A stretch of DNA of 64,000 nt, taken from NCBI GenBank assembly GCA_964346815.1, contig CAYFWF010000003.1:1-64000 (forward strand), read 5' to 3'. The notes under the pieces were generated by a model, which was not told the origin of the DNA, did no database searches, and worked only from the letters and a program-made list of their open reading frames with translations. Below, piece after piece: positions 42,872 to 50,838 of this stretch. Source of the stretch: CAYFWF01 sp964346815. GTDB lineage: Bacteria > Acidobacteriota > Aminicenantia > Aminicenantales > Aminicenantaceae. Position 1 is the stretch's first letter. Every line of letters starts with the position of its first letter. Both the position numbers and the translations under genes were made by a program.

Positions 42872-44630
42872 TTCGCTCACCTCTTTTTTCTTCGATCTGT
42901 CGGGCCAATTCTTGTGGGGAATAGGGCCGGCCATCGAATTTGAGGATTCTTTTTTCGACCCTTACATCCATCTCCATTTTCAGCAGTTTAGAAAACTGGC
43001 CCGTGGCGTTATTTTCTATCCCGATCAATTCAGCACCTTTTCTTACCTTTTTGGGAAGGACATCCTTTTTCATAGGATATATCTCGCTGAAGTGGATGTA
43101 TCCGATGTTCATTCCCTTATCTCTGAGGTGATGGACAGCTTCTTCCACCGGTCCGAGGGTGGAACCCCAGCTTACGGTATACAGTTCGGCTTCGGCATCC
43201 GGGTAGATCTTGGCAGGAGACATTTCCTCTTTCAAACCTGAGAATTTTCTCAGTCTTTTTTGCACCATTTTTTGCCTCACTTCTGCGCTTTCCGTGATGT
43301 GCCCTTCTTCGGTATGCTCGTCGCTGTCGGCATAGAGAACCTGCTCTGGAGTACCGGGAAGTATTCTCGGTGAGATTCCTGAGGCTGTGGTTTCATATCT
43401 TTTGTACTGGTAAGGTTGGAAATCAGCTAAATCTTTGTCCGAAATCAGGCTGTGCCTCCCTTTGTAGATATTCTCCATGTGAAAAGGTTCCACCGTCCAG
43501 GAAGAATCGTTCAGGTACTGATCGCCCAGTATGAAAACCGGAATCTGGTATTTCTCGGCTAAATAGAATGCCTTGTTGGTCAGATAAAAAGCCTCCTCTG
43601 CAGAGGAGGGGGCGAATATAGCCCGGGGAAATTCTCCATGGGCACAGTGGGCCACGAACAAAAGGTCAGCCTGTTCGGTCCGGGTAGGCAGCCCTGTCGC
43701 CGGTGCGGGCCTTTGACAGTCCACGATCACCAGAGGAGTTTCGGTCATACCAGCGAGACTGATGCCCTCTACCATCAGAGCCAGACCTCCGCCTGAAGTT
43801 CCGGTCATGGAGCGTGCCCCGGAGAAGAAGGCTCCTATGGCCATGTTGACTGCCGAAATTTCATCCTCCGCTTGTTCGACGATCAGTCCGTATTCTTTTT
43901 TCTTGGCAGCCAGGTATTCCATGATCGCTGTTGCCGGGGACATAGGATAAGCAGAATAAAAACGGATATTGGAGGCGATGGCTCCCAATGCCATCGCTTC
44001 GCTTCCGGTGACCAATATTTTTTTGGAATTCTTTTTTTCTGGGACGTCCTTACAGAGTTGAGTTCCTTTGAAGCGTTCTTCTGCCTGTTCGTATCCCGCG
44101 CACGCGCATTCCTTGTTTGCGTCAACGACCTTCTTTCCCTTGGGACCGAAGGTTTCTTCAAGTAGCTCCAGGAGTGAGTCCAGAGATAGGCCGAGAACCG
44201 CCAGTGCGGCTCCCGAAGCCACGCTGTTCGCCATCCTGGCATCCCGGCCTTTTTCTTTGGCAATCTGCTCTAGAGGAATGGGGAGGTACTTTTCTCCGCT
44301 GGGGGCTTCTTTGCCCACCTGTCCCGGATCATAGATGATCACATCTTTCATCTCATCTTTGTAGAGAACCAAAGTGTTCTTGTCCAGGCAAATCAGAACA
44401 TGAACCCTGGAAGAGGGGGCTCCGATTGAAGAAGTGCTCAGGCGGATCTGGGAAAAATTGTGTCCCCCCCGGATCCGGGACATGATATCCTGGTGAGTGA
44501 AGACCCAGAGTCCGGAGCGCAGAAAGGTTTTTCCCAGCAGTCCGCTGATAACCTTCATTCCCTGTCCGGCTTCACCGCCGATTCTTATGGTGACATCGCA
44601 ATCAAAATCATTTTTTGTATTCTCAGCCAT
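42864..44630 (-). CDS. korA: 2-oxoacid:ferredoxin oxidoreductase, fused gamma-alpha subunit
   Basis: A 588-aa protein. Residues about 10-190 are the gamma domain (RIGGEAGQGMKVISGLLG) and about 205-588 the alpha domain (GSEAMALGAIASNIRFYSAYPMSPAT, GGGLALMVEGISLAG). With KorB it forms the oxidoreductase that decarboxylates a 2-oxoacid to acyl-CoA and reduces ferredoxin. This is the common layout in anaerobes. Ferredoxin made here could supply the FTR-like protein encoded downstream (inference). Confidence 0.92.
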   Translation of the reverse strand: MAENTKNDFDCDVTIRIGGEAGQGMKVISGLLGKTFLRSGLWVFTHQDIMSRIRGGHNFSQIRLSTSSIGAPSSRVHVLICLDKNTLVLYKDEMKDVIIYDPGQVGKEAPSGEKYLPIPLEQIAKEKGRDARMANSVASGAALAVLGLSLDSLLELLEETFGPKGKKVVDANKECACAGYEQAEERFKGTQLCKDVPEKKNSKKILVTGSEAMALGAIASNIRFYSAYPMSPATAIMEYLAAKKKEYGLIVEQAEDEISAVNMAIGAFFSGARSMTGTSGGGLALMVEGISLAGMTETPLVIVDCQRPAPATGLPTRTEQADLLFVAHCAHGEFPRAIFAPSSAEEAFYLTNKAFYLAEKYQIPVFILGDQYLNDSSWTVEPFHMENIYKGRHSLISDKDLADFQPYQYKRYETTASGISPRILPGTPEQVLYADSDEHTEEGHITESAEVRQKMVQKRLRKFSGLKEEMSPAKIYPDAEAELYTVSWGSTLGPVEEAVHHLRDKGMNIGYIHFSEIYPMKKDVLPKKVRKGAELIGIENNATGQFSKLLKMEMDVRVEKRILKFDGRPYSPQELARQIEEKRGERND

Positions 44631-44722
44631 TTTTTTCTTCCCCTTTTCAAATCGTCTTCCCAGATTGCCGATGCTTTTCTAACAGGCGTGATCTCAACCT
44701 CCAACATTTCTCTATATTCTTA

Positions 44723-45367
44723 TCAGTGGAGTTTCTTTTTTTGTTTTTCCCACTCTTCCAGGATTTCGAGCACCTCTTCATCGGGAACATCATACCAGTT
44801 TGAATAAACCTGTGCTACTGCCCGGAAGAATTCGGGCTTTTCCAGGATGACGGTTTCATCTGCTCTATCGGCCATCTCACGAGCCACTCGTCTTCCCGCA
44901 ACGGGAACAGCCACCACGATTTTTTGGGCATTCTTCTTATGGCAGAGCTCTACCGCCGCTCGCATGGTCGACCCCATGGCCAGGCCGTCGTCTACCAGAA
45001 TAACCGTCCTTCCAGAGATTTCAGGTAAGGGTTTTCCTTTTCTGAGCACGCTGACTCTTCTTTTGATCTCTTCGCTTTGCTCCAGGATGATCTCCTTGAT
45101 GTCTTTTTCCGGCACCCATGAGGATGCCTCGCGGAGAAGGATGGCGCTGCCGTCCTCAGCCAAGGCGCCGAAACCCGATTCGGGATTATCAGGGAAAGGA
45201 AGTTTTCTGGAAATCACAATCGAAAAGTCGGCATCCAAATGCCTGGCTACCTGGTAGCCGACCTCCACTCCTCCACGGGGAATGGCAAGAACCAGAACTC
45301 CCTGGCCCTTGTATTTTTTAAGGGGCCTTGCCAGCTTCTTCCCTGCGTCTTCCCGGTCTTCGAACAT
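44723..45367 (-). CDS. Phosphoribosyltransferase-family protein
   Basis: A 214-aa type I PRTase-fold protein with the PRPP loop VILVDDGLAMGSTM near residue 117 and the upstream VLAIPRGGVEVGYQVA. Such proteins, often encoded beside stress or dienelactone-hydrolase genes, have no settled substrate. I chose the ATG at 45367; the frame can start further upstream and would then overlap gap. The C-terminus is strongly charged (EEWEKQKKKLH). Confidence 0.88.
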   Translation of the reverse strand: MFEDREDAGKKLARPLKKYKGQGVLVLAIPRGGVEVGYQVARHLDADFSIVISRKLPFPDNPESGFGALAEDGSAILLREASSWVPEKDIKEIILEQSEEIKRRVSVLRKGKPLPEISGRTVILVDDGLAMGSTMRAAVELCHKKNAQKIVVAVPVAGRRVAREMADRADETVILEKPEFFRAVAQVYSNWYDVPDEEVLEILEEWEKQKKKLH

Positions 45368-45380
45368 GGCTGGGCTGCCC

Positions 45381-46376
45381 TTACCCAACCATTCTCAAGG
45401 CTTCCTTGATCATCTGGTTTGCGTAACCCCATTCATTGTCATACCAGCTCATCACCTTGATCAAATCTCCATCCACTACCTGAGTCATGGAGAGGTCCAC
45501 GACGGATGCATGAGGATTTTCGATGATGTCGGAAGAGACCAACGGATCTTCGGTCACTCCTAAAATTCCTCGATATCTGTCGGTCTGAGATTCTTCTTTG
45601 AAAATTCCGTTCACTTCTTCTGTGGTGGTCTTTTTCTCGGTAAGGAAAATGATATCGGCAATGGAACCTACCAGAATAGGAGCCCGCACAGCCACTCCGT
45701 CGAATTTCCCTTTGTACTGGGGCAGTGCCTTTGTGGTGGCCACGGCTGCGCCGGTGGAGGTGGGCACGAAATTTGCCGCTCCTGCCCGTCCTCTCCTGAA
45801 TTTTTTGCTCGGACTGTCCACGATTCCTTGAGTCGAAGTGTAGGCATGAATGGTGGTCATGATGGCTTTTTGAATTCCGATTCTTCTCCCCATGACTTCG
45901 ACCACCGGCGTGATGCAGTTGGTGGTGCAGCTGGCACAGGAAATGATAGATGGTTTTTCCTCTCCTGGTATATTGACTCCATGTACGATAGTGGGGACGT
46001 CCTCGCTTTTCGCAGGAGCGGAAAGAATAACGTGCTTTGCTCCTGCCTGTATGTGCTTGTTCAGTTCCTCCCGCTTGGAGAAGACCCCTGTACACTCGAA
46101 AACGACATCCACGTCCAGGTCTTTCCAGGGCAGGGCGGAGGGCTCTTTTTCATGGAAAACCCGATAATTTTTTCCGTCGATAACCAGGTTCCCTTCTTTT
46201 ACCTCCACCTGTCTTTTGTAGCGCCCGTATGCTGTATCGAATTTCAGTAGATAAGCGAGGTTGTCCGTGGGGACAAGGTCATTGACAGCCACCAGATCCA
46301 GCTCGGGTGTCTCCAGGATGATTTTCAAAGCAGCCCTTCCGATTCTCCCCAGTCCGTTTATGGCGACATTTGACAT
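45381..46376 (-). CDS. gap: Glyceraldehyde-3-phosphate dehydrogenase, type I
   Basis: A 331-aa glycolytic enzyme that oxidises glyceraldehyde 3-phosphate to 1,3-bisphosphoglycerate with NAD(P). It has the Rossmann start VAINGLGRIGRAALK, ECTGVFSKREE, the catalytic Cys in SCASCTTNC, TTIHAYTSTQGIVDSPSKK and SWYDNEWGYANQM. Length is standard. AAAGGAGG lies 6 bases before the ATG. It heads the minus-strand series running to korA and korB. Confidence 0.96.
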   Translation of the reverse strand: MSNVAINGLGRIGRAALKIILETPELDLVAVNDLVPTDNLAYLLKFDTAYGRYKRQVEVKEGNLVIDGKNYRVFHEKEPSALPWKDLDVDVVFECTGVFSKREELNKHIQAGAKHVILSAPAKSEDVPTIVHGVNIPGEEKPSIISCASCTTNCITPVVEVMGRRIGIQKAIMTTIHAYTSTQGIVDSPSKKFRRGRAGAANFVPTSTGAAVATTKALPQYKGKFDGVAVRAPILVGSIADIIFLTEKKTTTEEVNGIFKEESQTDRYRGILGVTEDPLVSSDIIENPHASVVDLSMTQVVDGDLIKVMSWYDNEWGYANQMIKEALRMVG

Positions 46377-46456
46377 AAGCTTCCTCCTTTATTCGATTTA
46401 AGTGAGTATGAGCGTCTATCCGGTATTCTAAATCGGTCCATCCTATTCATCGGACT

Positions 46457-47029
46457 TCATTTCTGAGGATTGGCAATTCCGATGACTCCGCAGGCCACTC
46501 GGGCGCCGGCATTCCCCGTGGGCTGGGATACGAAGTCGTCTTCACCGGCATGGATGACGACCGCCAGTCCGATGATGGAGTGGGAACCCGAAAACGAAAT
46601 ATGGTTATCGATCCGCTCGTAATGCGCTCTGCCTTCTGAGTCGGCTTCCAGATTGCCCAGGTCTCCTGCATGCCGTTCCATATCGGTGGGAGCGCCGTGG
46701 GGCATGTCCTCGGGATTGAAATGACCTCCCGCAGAGGTGCCATCCGGAGCGCTGCAGTCCCCGTATTCATGGATGTGGAATCCATGTTTTCCTGGAGAAA
46801 GCCCCTCTACATCGGCGACGATTTGGATGTCATCTGCCACTTGGGTAAAGGTTACTATCCCGCTGACATCGTTACCTTCGGTGGGATGCAGAACGGCTAC
46901 TGCTTCGGTTATAGCTCTCTCCGGTTCCATAGGGACAATCTCCTCCAGAGGTTCTTTTTTCTGGCAATGGATTCCTCCCAGAGCAATCAAAAAGACCGCC
47001 GCTGCCAGGACATAAATAAACTGTTTCAT
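46457..47029 (-). CDS. sodC: Cu/Zn superoxide dismutase, exported
   Basis: A 190-aa periplasmic or lipid-anchored SodC. A signal peptide (1-22, ending GGIHC, an imperfect lipobox) precedes the enzyme: copper ligands in GFHIHEYGDC, bridging and zinc ligands in GGHFNPEDMPHG and RHAGDLGN, and copper His in AVVIHAGEDD; the disulfide Cys pair and GVIGIANP are present. It dismutates external superoxide. The sigma-54-type promoter at 47093-47108 lies 63 bp upstream and is divergent from the ferritin-like operon's promoter. Confidence 0.94.
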   Translation of the reverse strand: MKQFIYVLAAAVFLIALGGIHCQKKEPLEEIVPMEPERAITEAVAVLHPTEGNDVSGIVTFTQVADDIQIVADVEGLSPGKHGFHIHEYGDCSAPDGTSAGGHFNPEDMPHGAPTDMERHAGDLGNLEADSEGRAHYERIDNHISFSGSHSIIGLAVVIHAGEDDFVSQPTGNAGARVACGVIGIANPQK

Positions 47030-47092
47030 TATTCCCTCCTTTCAAGTGTTCTTGGCAAAGACTCCTTTTGTTCAGGTCTTTCGATTACATGC

Positions 47093-47108
47093 AGCAAGAA
47101 GTATGCCA
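47093..47108 (-). promoter_or_regulatory. Sigma-54 (-24/-12) promoter
   Basis: TGGCATACTTCTTGCT with exact GG-to-GC spacing, ending 63 bp before the sodC start. Confidence 0.75.
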
Positions 47109-47264
47109 AGGTCTTTCCATTGTTTTCATTCCTTTTCATCCCTAATTCTGAGGTTTTCGTATCTCTAGCTTTCATCTCATCGGGACGAGCTGAACGATTC
47201 TAACCGAAATTCTGCCGGTCTATAAATCTTCCTGTCAATTCTCCAGATCAGCAAATTACCGTGA

Positions 47265-47282
47265 CACAGGAATCGTCCTGTG
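47265..47282. promoter_or_regulatory. Dyad CACAGGA-N4-TCCTGTG, candidate activator site
   Basis: Perfect 7-bp arms with a 4-bp spacer, about 65 bp from one and 155 bp from the other of the divergent sigma-54-type promoters. The core matches the dyad at 1487. Confidence 0.45.
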
Positions 47283-47345
47283 GAAGAGAACAAAATTGGA
47301 GATTTATTGTGATATGTGTTCTTTGGATTTCTTCAGGTTTGCATT

Positions 47346-47361
47346 TGGCATAACATTTGCA
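47346..47361 (+). promoter_or_regulatory. Sigma-54 (-24/-12) promoter
   Basis: TGGCATAACATTTGCA, identical to the element before the DJ-1/PfpI gene, ending 39 bp before the start at 47401. Confidence 0.8.
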
Positions 47362-47400
47362 GGTTGAAAAAGGATATATTCATTGGTTAAGGAGCTGCGA

Positions 47401-47667
47401 ATGGAAGAAAACGTAAAAAGAGAGAGAGGATCTTTCGGCCTGCTCCGCCAGACTTTTTTGGTTGCAGGCATACTCATCCTGGCCAGTATCCTTCTCGGAG
47501 CCTTCGTTTCCAGATGGTGGTTGTTGATAGCTGGAGGAGTAGGAACAGGTCTTCTGACCGCATCGATATTCGGCAGATGTACGTTGACTTTTCTGCTGTC
47601 CAGACTTCCCTTCAACCGTCCCCATTCCGGCGATATCAAAAAGGGCTCCGACCTGTTGAGCTCTTGA
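47401..47667 (+). CDS. DUF2892/YgaP-like membrane protein
   Basis: An 88-aa protein with two hydrophobic helices (about 19-40 and 43-60) followed by the conserved GRCTLTFLLSRLPFNR, resembling the YgaP-type transmembrane domain (DUF2892), which often occurs alone or fused to rhodanese. AAGGAGC lies 6 bases before the ATG at 47401. It is the first gene after a sigma-54-type promoter, and the ferritin-like gene follows 44 bp downstream. Confidence 0.75.
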   Translation: MEENVKRERGSFGLLRQTFLVAGILILASILLGAFVSRWWLLIAGGVGTGLLTASIFGRCTLTFLLSRLPFNRPHSGDIKKGSDLLSS

Positions 47668-47711
47668 AAAGGGAGATTAAAAGAAAAAAATTGGTGAGAA
47701 GAGAGGAAAAA

Positions 47712-48203
47712 ATGATTGATATCAGTCAGGCCTCACTCAAAGATCTTCTGGGAATAGCGGTACGATCCGAGATAGATTCTAACCAGGTCTATACGGATCT
47801 TTCACGGCGATTTTCCAATCCGCTGCTCAAAGATAAATTTCAGTGGCTGGCTACAGAAGAAAGCAAGCACAAGGAAGTCATTGAAAGCTTATTCGACAGG
47901 CTCTTCCATGGAGATGAGCTTACGGTTCCAGACGAGCCAGTTAAGGAGCTTTTCAAACATATCGAAATGACACCCTCCTCCACTTTGGTCGACATTTTGA
48001 ACCAGGCGATGGAGTCAGAGAAACAATCCGAGGATTTTTATTCCCGTCTTGCCGGTGAGGTGCAAGAAGATCTGCCCAAAAAAATCTTGATTTATTTGAG
48101 TAAAGTGGAACACAGCCACCTCAAGATGCTGGAGGGTGAACTCTCCATCGCACTGGAATACGAAGACTATGCGGAAAAACCGATAGATAAAGTTGTAACC
48201 TGA
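47712..48203 (+). CDS. Ferritin-like/rubrerythrin-type diiron protein
   Basis: A 163-aa four-helix-bundle protein with carboxylate and His residues spaced for a diiron site: EIDSNQVY, EESKHKEVIESL, ESEKQSEDFY and EHSHLKMLEGE. It lacks a rubredoxin domain, so it is a ferritin-like erythrin-type protein and not a full rubrerythrin. Likely roles are peroxide reduction or iron binding. GAGAGGA precedes the ATG at 47712. It shares the sigma-54-type promoter with the membrane gene before it. A CCTGATA-N4-TATCAGG palindrome overlaps its stop codon. Confidence 0.85.
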   Translation: MIDISQASLKDLLGIAVRSEIDSNQVYTDLSRRFSNPLLKDKFQWLATEESKHKEVIESLFDRLFHGDELTVPDEPVKELFKHIEMTPSSTLVDILNQAMESEKQSEDFYSRLAGEVQEDLPKKILIYLSKVEHSHLKMLEGELSIALEYEDYAEKPIDKVVT

Positions 48204-48216
48204 TAAACGTATCAGG
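48199..48216. repeat. Palindrome CCTGATA-N4-TATCAGG at the end of the ferritin-like gene
   Basis: Perfect 7-bp arms including the stop codon. It could form a weak hairpin between two convergent genes. No U-tract follows, so terminator activity is doubtful. Confidence 0.35.
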
Positions 48217-48273
48217 AATATATCGAACGAGGAGGAAATAGATTGAGAAGAAACCAATTGACTCCCATACTGG

Positions 48274-48670
48274 CTACGTGACCTCGATCGAGGCTCTGCT
48301 CTGGGAGAGTCCGTGTATGGGACAGTAGGTGGCGGCATAGATTGTTCCGTTTTTTTCTGTTCTAAATTGGAAAGACTCCTGGTGCAGGGTAGGATTTTCT
48401 AAAGGGTCTGTCTGTTCTCTAATCTCTTTCTGAGTGGCGAAGAACGGCTGGACCACTCGATAGGGTATCATGCTTTCCTGGGGGAGAAAATAGACTGTAA
48501 TCCAGTACCGCCGGAGATCGATTTTTCCGGATTCATCCATATCTTTTTTAACGGTAACCTTGAAGTCAAAATGTTCTCCTCTTTTTTATCCTGCTCGGCG
48601 CCTGGATTAAAGGAACGTGTCTTCTCTTTTGATTTTTTTCTGGTTGAGATAAATTCTGGAAATCCGTCAT
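48274..48670 (-). pseudogene. Second superoxide reductase, frameshifted
   Basis: ATG at 48670, behind GAGGAGAAG, starts MTDFQNLSQPEKNQKRRHV and PLIQAPSRIK, aligning with the intact superoxide reductase (MTEFKELFQ, EKHVPVIEVP). In an A6 run on the coding strand (48582-48587) one extra base shifts the frame to a stop; in the next frame the protein continues RGEHFDFKVTVKKDM, RRYWITVYFLPQ and TYCPIHG to 48274. Iron ligands are mostly kept (His in RRHVPL, Cys and His in YCPIHG), but the HHIRWI site reads LRRYWI, losing one His. It is probably a decaying paralogue, or else a sequencing error. Confidence 0.8.
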
Positions 48671-48794
48671 CACTCTTCTCCTCTTCAATAGGGATGTATT
48701 TTGCGCCACTGTTAATCAGCAAAAAATATGTCATTTATCTCCCTGGGCTTAAAGCCGAGAATCGATGGGCCAAGGTATTCAAAAAGCGGTCGTT

Positions 48795-48831
48795 CGTCCT
48801 GCTGGATAGTATTCGTTCCCAACCAGCAGGA
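48795..48831. promoter_or_regulatory. Inverted repeat GTCCTGCTGG-N17-CCAGCAGGAC
   Basis: Perfect 10-bp arms with a 17-bp spacer, about 120-150 bp upstream of the treZ sigma-54-type promoter. Each arm includes the TCCTG/CAGGA core seen at other promoters, so it may hold two activator sites. Confidence 0.45.
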
Positions 48832-48947
48832 CAAATTCAACTCAAAATCAAATGCTTTTGCCAAATTCGATTCCTGCCCGTCACTATCTCTATTTCCTGC
48901 GGACTTGGAACTGAAAGGTTTAAGGTTTTAATGGCCTTAAAAGGATT

Positions 48948-48963
48948 TGGCATAATTTTTGTA
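48948..48963 (+). promoter_or_regulatory. Sigma-54 (-24/-12) promoter
   Basis: TGGCATAATTTTTGTA with correct spacing and GT at -12, ending 42 bp before the treZ start at 49006. Confidence 0.65.
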
Positions 48964-49005
48964 TTTGTATTGGAATTGAAGCAGAGATATCATATTGAAA
49001 AAAGC

Positions 49006-50838
49006 ATGAAAATCGGCTCTCGATGTCAGGATAACGGAGAATGCCTGTTTGTCGTATGGGGCCCTTTCCTGAAAAAGGTGGAGGTAAAAATCCTCTCCCC
49101 GGAGGAGAGGCTCATCCCGATGAAAAAGGACAGCAGGGGATACTGGAAGGCGTGTACCCGGGGCACCGGTGCCGGGACGCGTTATTTCTACAGGCTGGAG
49201 GAAAAAAAAGACAGACCCGATCCTGCATCGGACTTCCAGCCCGAAGGGGTGCATCGGTGCTCCCAGATTATCGACCACAATGCGTTCGATTGGGGAGACA
49301 GAAACTGGAAGGGTGTGCCCCTGGAAGATATGATCATGTATGAACTGCATGTTGGAACCTATACTCCCCAGGAATCCTTCGATGCGGTTATTGCCCGGTT
49401 GGAGCATCTGGCCGATCTGGGAATCAATGCCTTGAGTATCATGCCTGTATCCCAATTTCCGGGGGGCAGAAACTGGGGATACGATGGAGTCCATCCTTTT
49501 TCCGTCCAAAACACATATGGAGGGCCGGAGGGGTTCAAGCGGCTGGTGGATGCCTGTCATAAACACGGGATGGCGGTGATCTTGGATGTGGTTTACAACC
49601 ATCTCGGGCCAGAAGGCAATTATTTCGGAGAATTCGGCCCCTATTTTACGGAAAAATACAAGACTCCCTGGGGGAAAGCATTGAATCTAGATGATGCATA
49701 CAGCGATGGAGTCAGGAACTTTTTCATACAAAATGCCCTTCACTGGTTCGAATCCTACCACCTGGATGCCCTCCGGCTGGATGCGGTCCATTCCATCTTC
49801 GACATGAGCGCTCGACCTTTTCTTCAGGAATTGAAAGAGGCGGTAGCGGCTCTATCGAAAAAAAAAGGAAAGAAATACCATTTGATAGCCGAGAGCGATC
49901 TGAATGATGTGAAAATAATCACGCCAAAAAGTCAGGGTGGTTATGGTCTCGATGCCCAGTGGTGCGATGATTTCCATCATGCACTTCATTCTCTTTTGAC
50001 CGGAGAGAGAGCAGGCTATTATACAGATTTCGGGAAGGCGGGACATCTTGCCAAATCGATCCGGGAAGGATTTGTTCTCTCCGGACAATATTCTGCATAC
50101 CGTAAAAGGTGCCATGGAAGTTCTTCCCGAAAAAGACCTGCCGGCCAGTTCATCGTTTTTTCCCAAAATCATGACCAGGTGGGAAACCGGAGAGGAGGAG
50201 AGAGGCTTTCTTCACTCCTTCCATTCGAGGCCTTGAAGCTGGCTGCAGGAGCTGTTTTGCTGTCGCCTTATATTCCCCTTCTTTTTATGGGAGAGGAATA
50301 TGCCGAACAGTCGCCCTTTCTCTATTTCACCAGCTTTTCGGATCCGGAGTTGGTCGAGGCAGTCAGAAAAGGAAGGAGGGAAGAATTCAGGGCCTTCCAA
50401 TGGCAGTCTGAACCCCCCGATCCCCAGAGCCCTGGATTTTTCTCGCGATCCAGGTTGAGATGGGACATCCGACACGAAGGTACCCATGCTGTTATGTGGG
50501 CATTCTATCGCCGATTGATTCAGCTCCGGAAGACTATGCCTGCCTTATCCAAGCTCGAAAGGAAAAAATTGGATGTAACCGTCTGGGAAGATGAGAAAAC
50601 TCTGCTCCTGCACAGATGGTACCGGGAAAGCCATGTGTGCGTCCTCATGAATTTCAACCGGGAGGATGTCCGGATCAAAATCTCTTTCCCGGAAGGAAAA
50701 TGGCAGAAGGTTCTGGATTCTTCTGACAAGAAGTGGTTGGGGCCGGGATCCGCCCTGCCAGATTCGCTTCAAGAAGCGGCGGAATCTCTGATCTCCGCTT
50801 CTGGCCTGTCTGTTCATGAACGAGAGGTATTCCCTTGA
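49006..50838 (+). CDS. treZ: Malto-oligosyltrehalose trehalohydrolase
   Basis: A 610-aa GH13 enzyme that releases trehalose from maltooligosyl-trehalose. It has the N-terminal E-set domain (CLFVVWGPFLKKVEVKIL), the linker YELHVGTYTPQESFDAV, and the GH13 regions VILDVVYNHLGPEGNYF, ALRLDAVHSIFD (nucleophile Asp), HLIAESDLND (acid Glu) and VFSQNHDQVGNR. I set the start at the ATG at 49006 because it gives the usual length and leaves the sigma-54-type promoter outside the gene. The treY start overlaps its stop as TGATG. Confidence 0.94.
   Translation: MKIGSRCQDNGECLFVVWGPFLKKVEVKILSPEERLIPMKKDSRGYWKACTRGTGAGTRYFYRLEEKKDRPDPASDFQPEGVHRCSQIIDHNAFDWGDRNWKGVPLEDMIMYELHVGTYTPQESFDAVIARLEHLADLGINALSIMPVSQFPGGRNWGYDGVHPFSVQNTYGGPEGFKRLVDACHKHGMAVILDVVYNHLGPEGNYFGEFGPYFTEKYKTPWGKALNLDDAYSDGVRNFFIQNALHWFESYHLDALRLDAVHSIFDMSARPFLQELKEAVAALSKKKGKKYHLIAESDLNDVKIITPKSQGGYGLDAQWCDDFHHALHSLLTGERAGYYTDFGKAGHLAKSIREGFVLSGQYSAYRKRCHGSSSRKRPAGQFIVFSQNHDQVGNRRGGERLSSLLPFEALKLAAGAVLLSPYIPLLFMGEEYAEQSPFLYFTSFSDPELVEAVRKGRREEFRAFQWQSEPPDPQSPGFFSRSRLRWDIRHEGTHAVMWAFYRRLIQLRKTMPALSKLERKKLDVTVWEDEKTLLLHRWYRESHVCVLMNFNREDVRIKISFPEGKWQKVLDSSDKKWLGPGSALPDSLQEAAESLISASGLSVHEREVFP

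Larger units (their letters stand above)
47030..47400. other. Divergent regulatory region between sodC and the ferritin-like operon
   Basis: No gene seen. It holds two divergent sigma-54-type promoters (47093-47108 minus, 47346-47361 plus) and a perfect dyad at 47265-47282 between them. This mirrors the region at 20313-20615. Confidence 0.6.
48671..49005. other. Regulatory region upstream of treZ
   Basis: No gene seen. It contains a 10-bp perfect inverted repeat (48795-48804 with 48822-48831), several TCCTG half-sites and the sigma-54-type promoter at 48948-48963. The frame open upstream of treZ (from 48571) passes through these signals and is not treated as coding. Confidence 0.6.

Noticed and set aside
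48848..48863. Minus-strand TGGCAAAAGCATTTGA upstream of the broken superoxide reductase
   Set aside because: It resembles a sigma-54 site but the -12 G is one base too far and no GC follows.
48571..49005. Upstream extension of treZ by 145 codons
   Set aside because: It covers the broken superoxide reductase start, an inverted repeat and the sigma-54-type promoter; the ATG at 49006 gives the normal family length.
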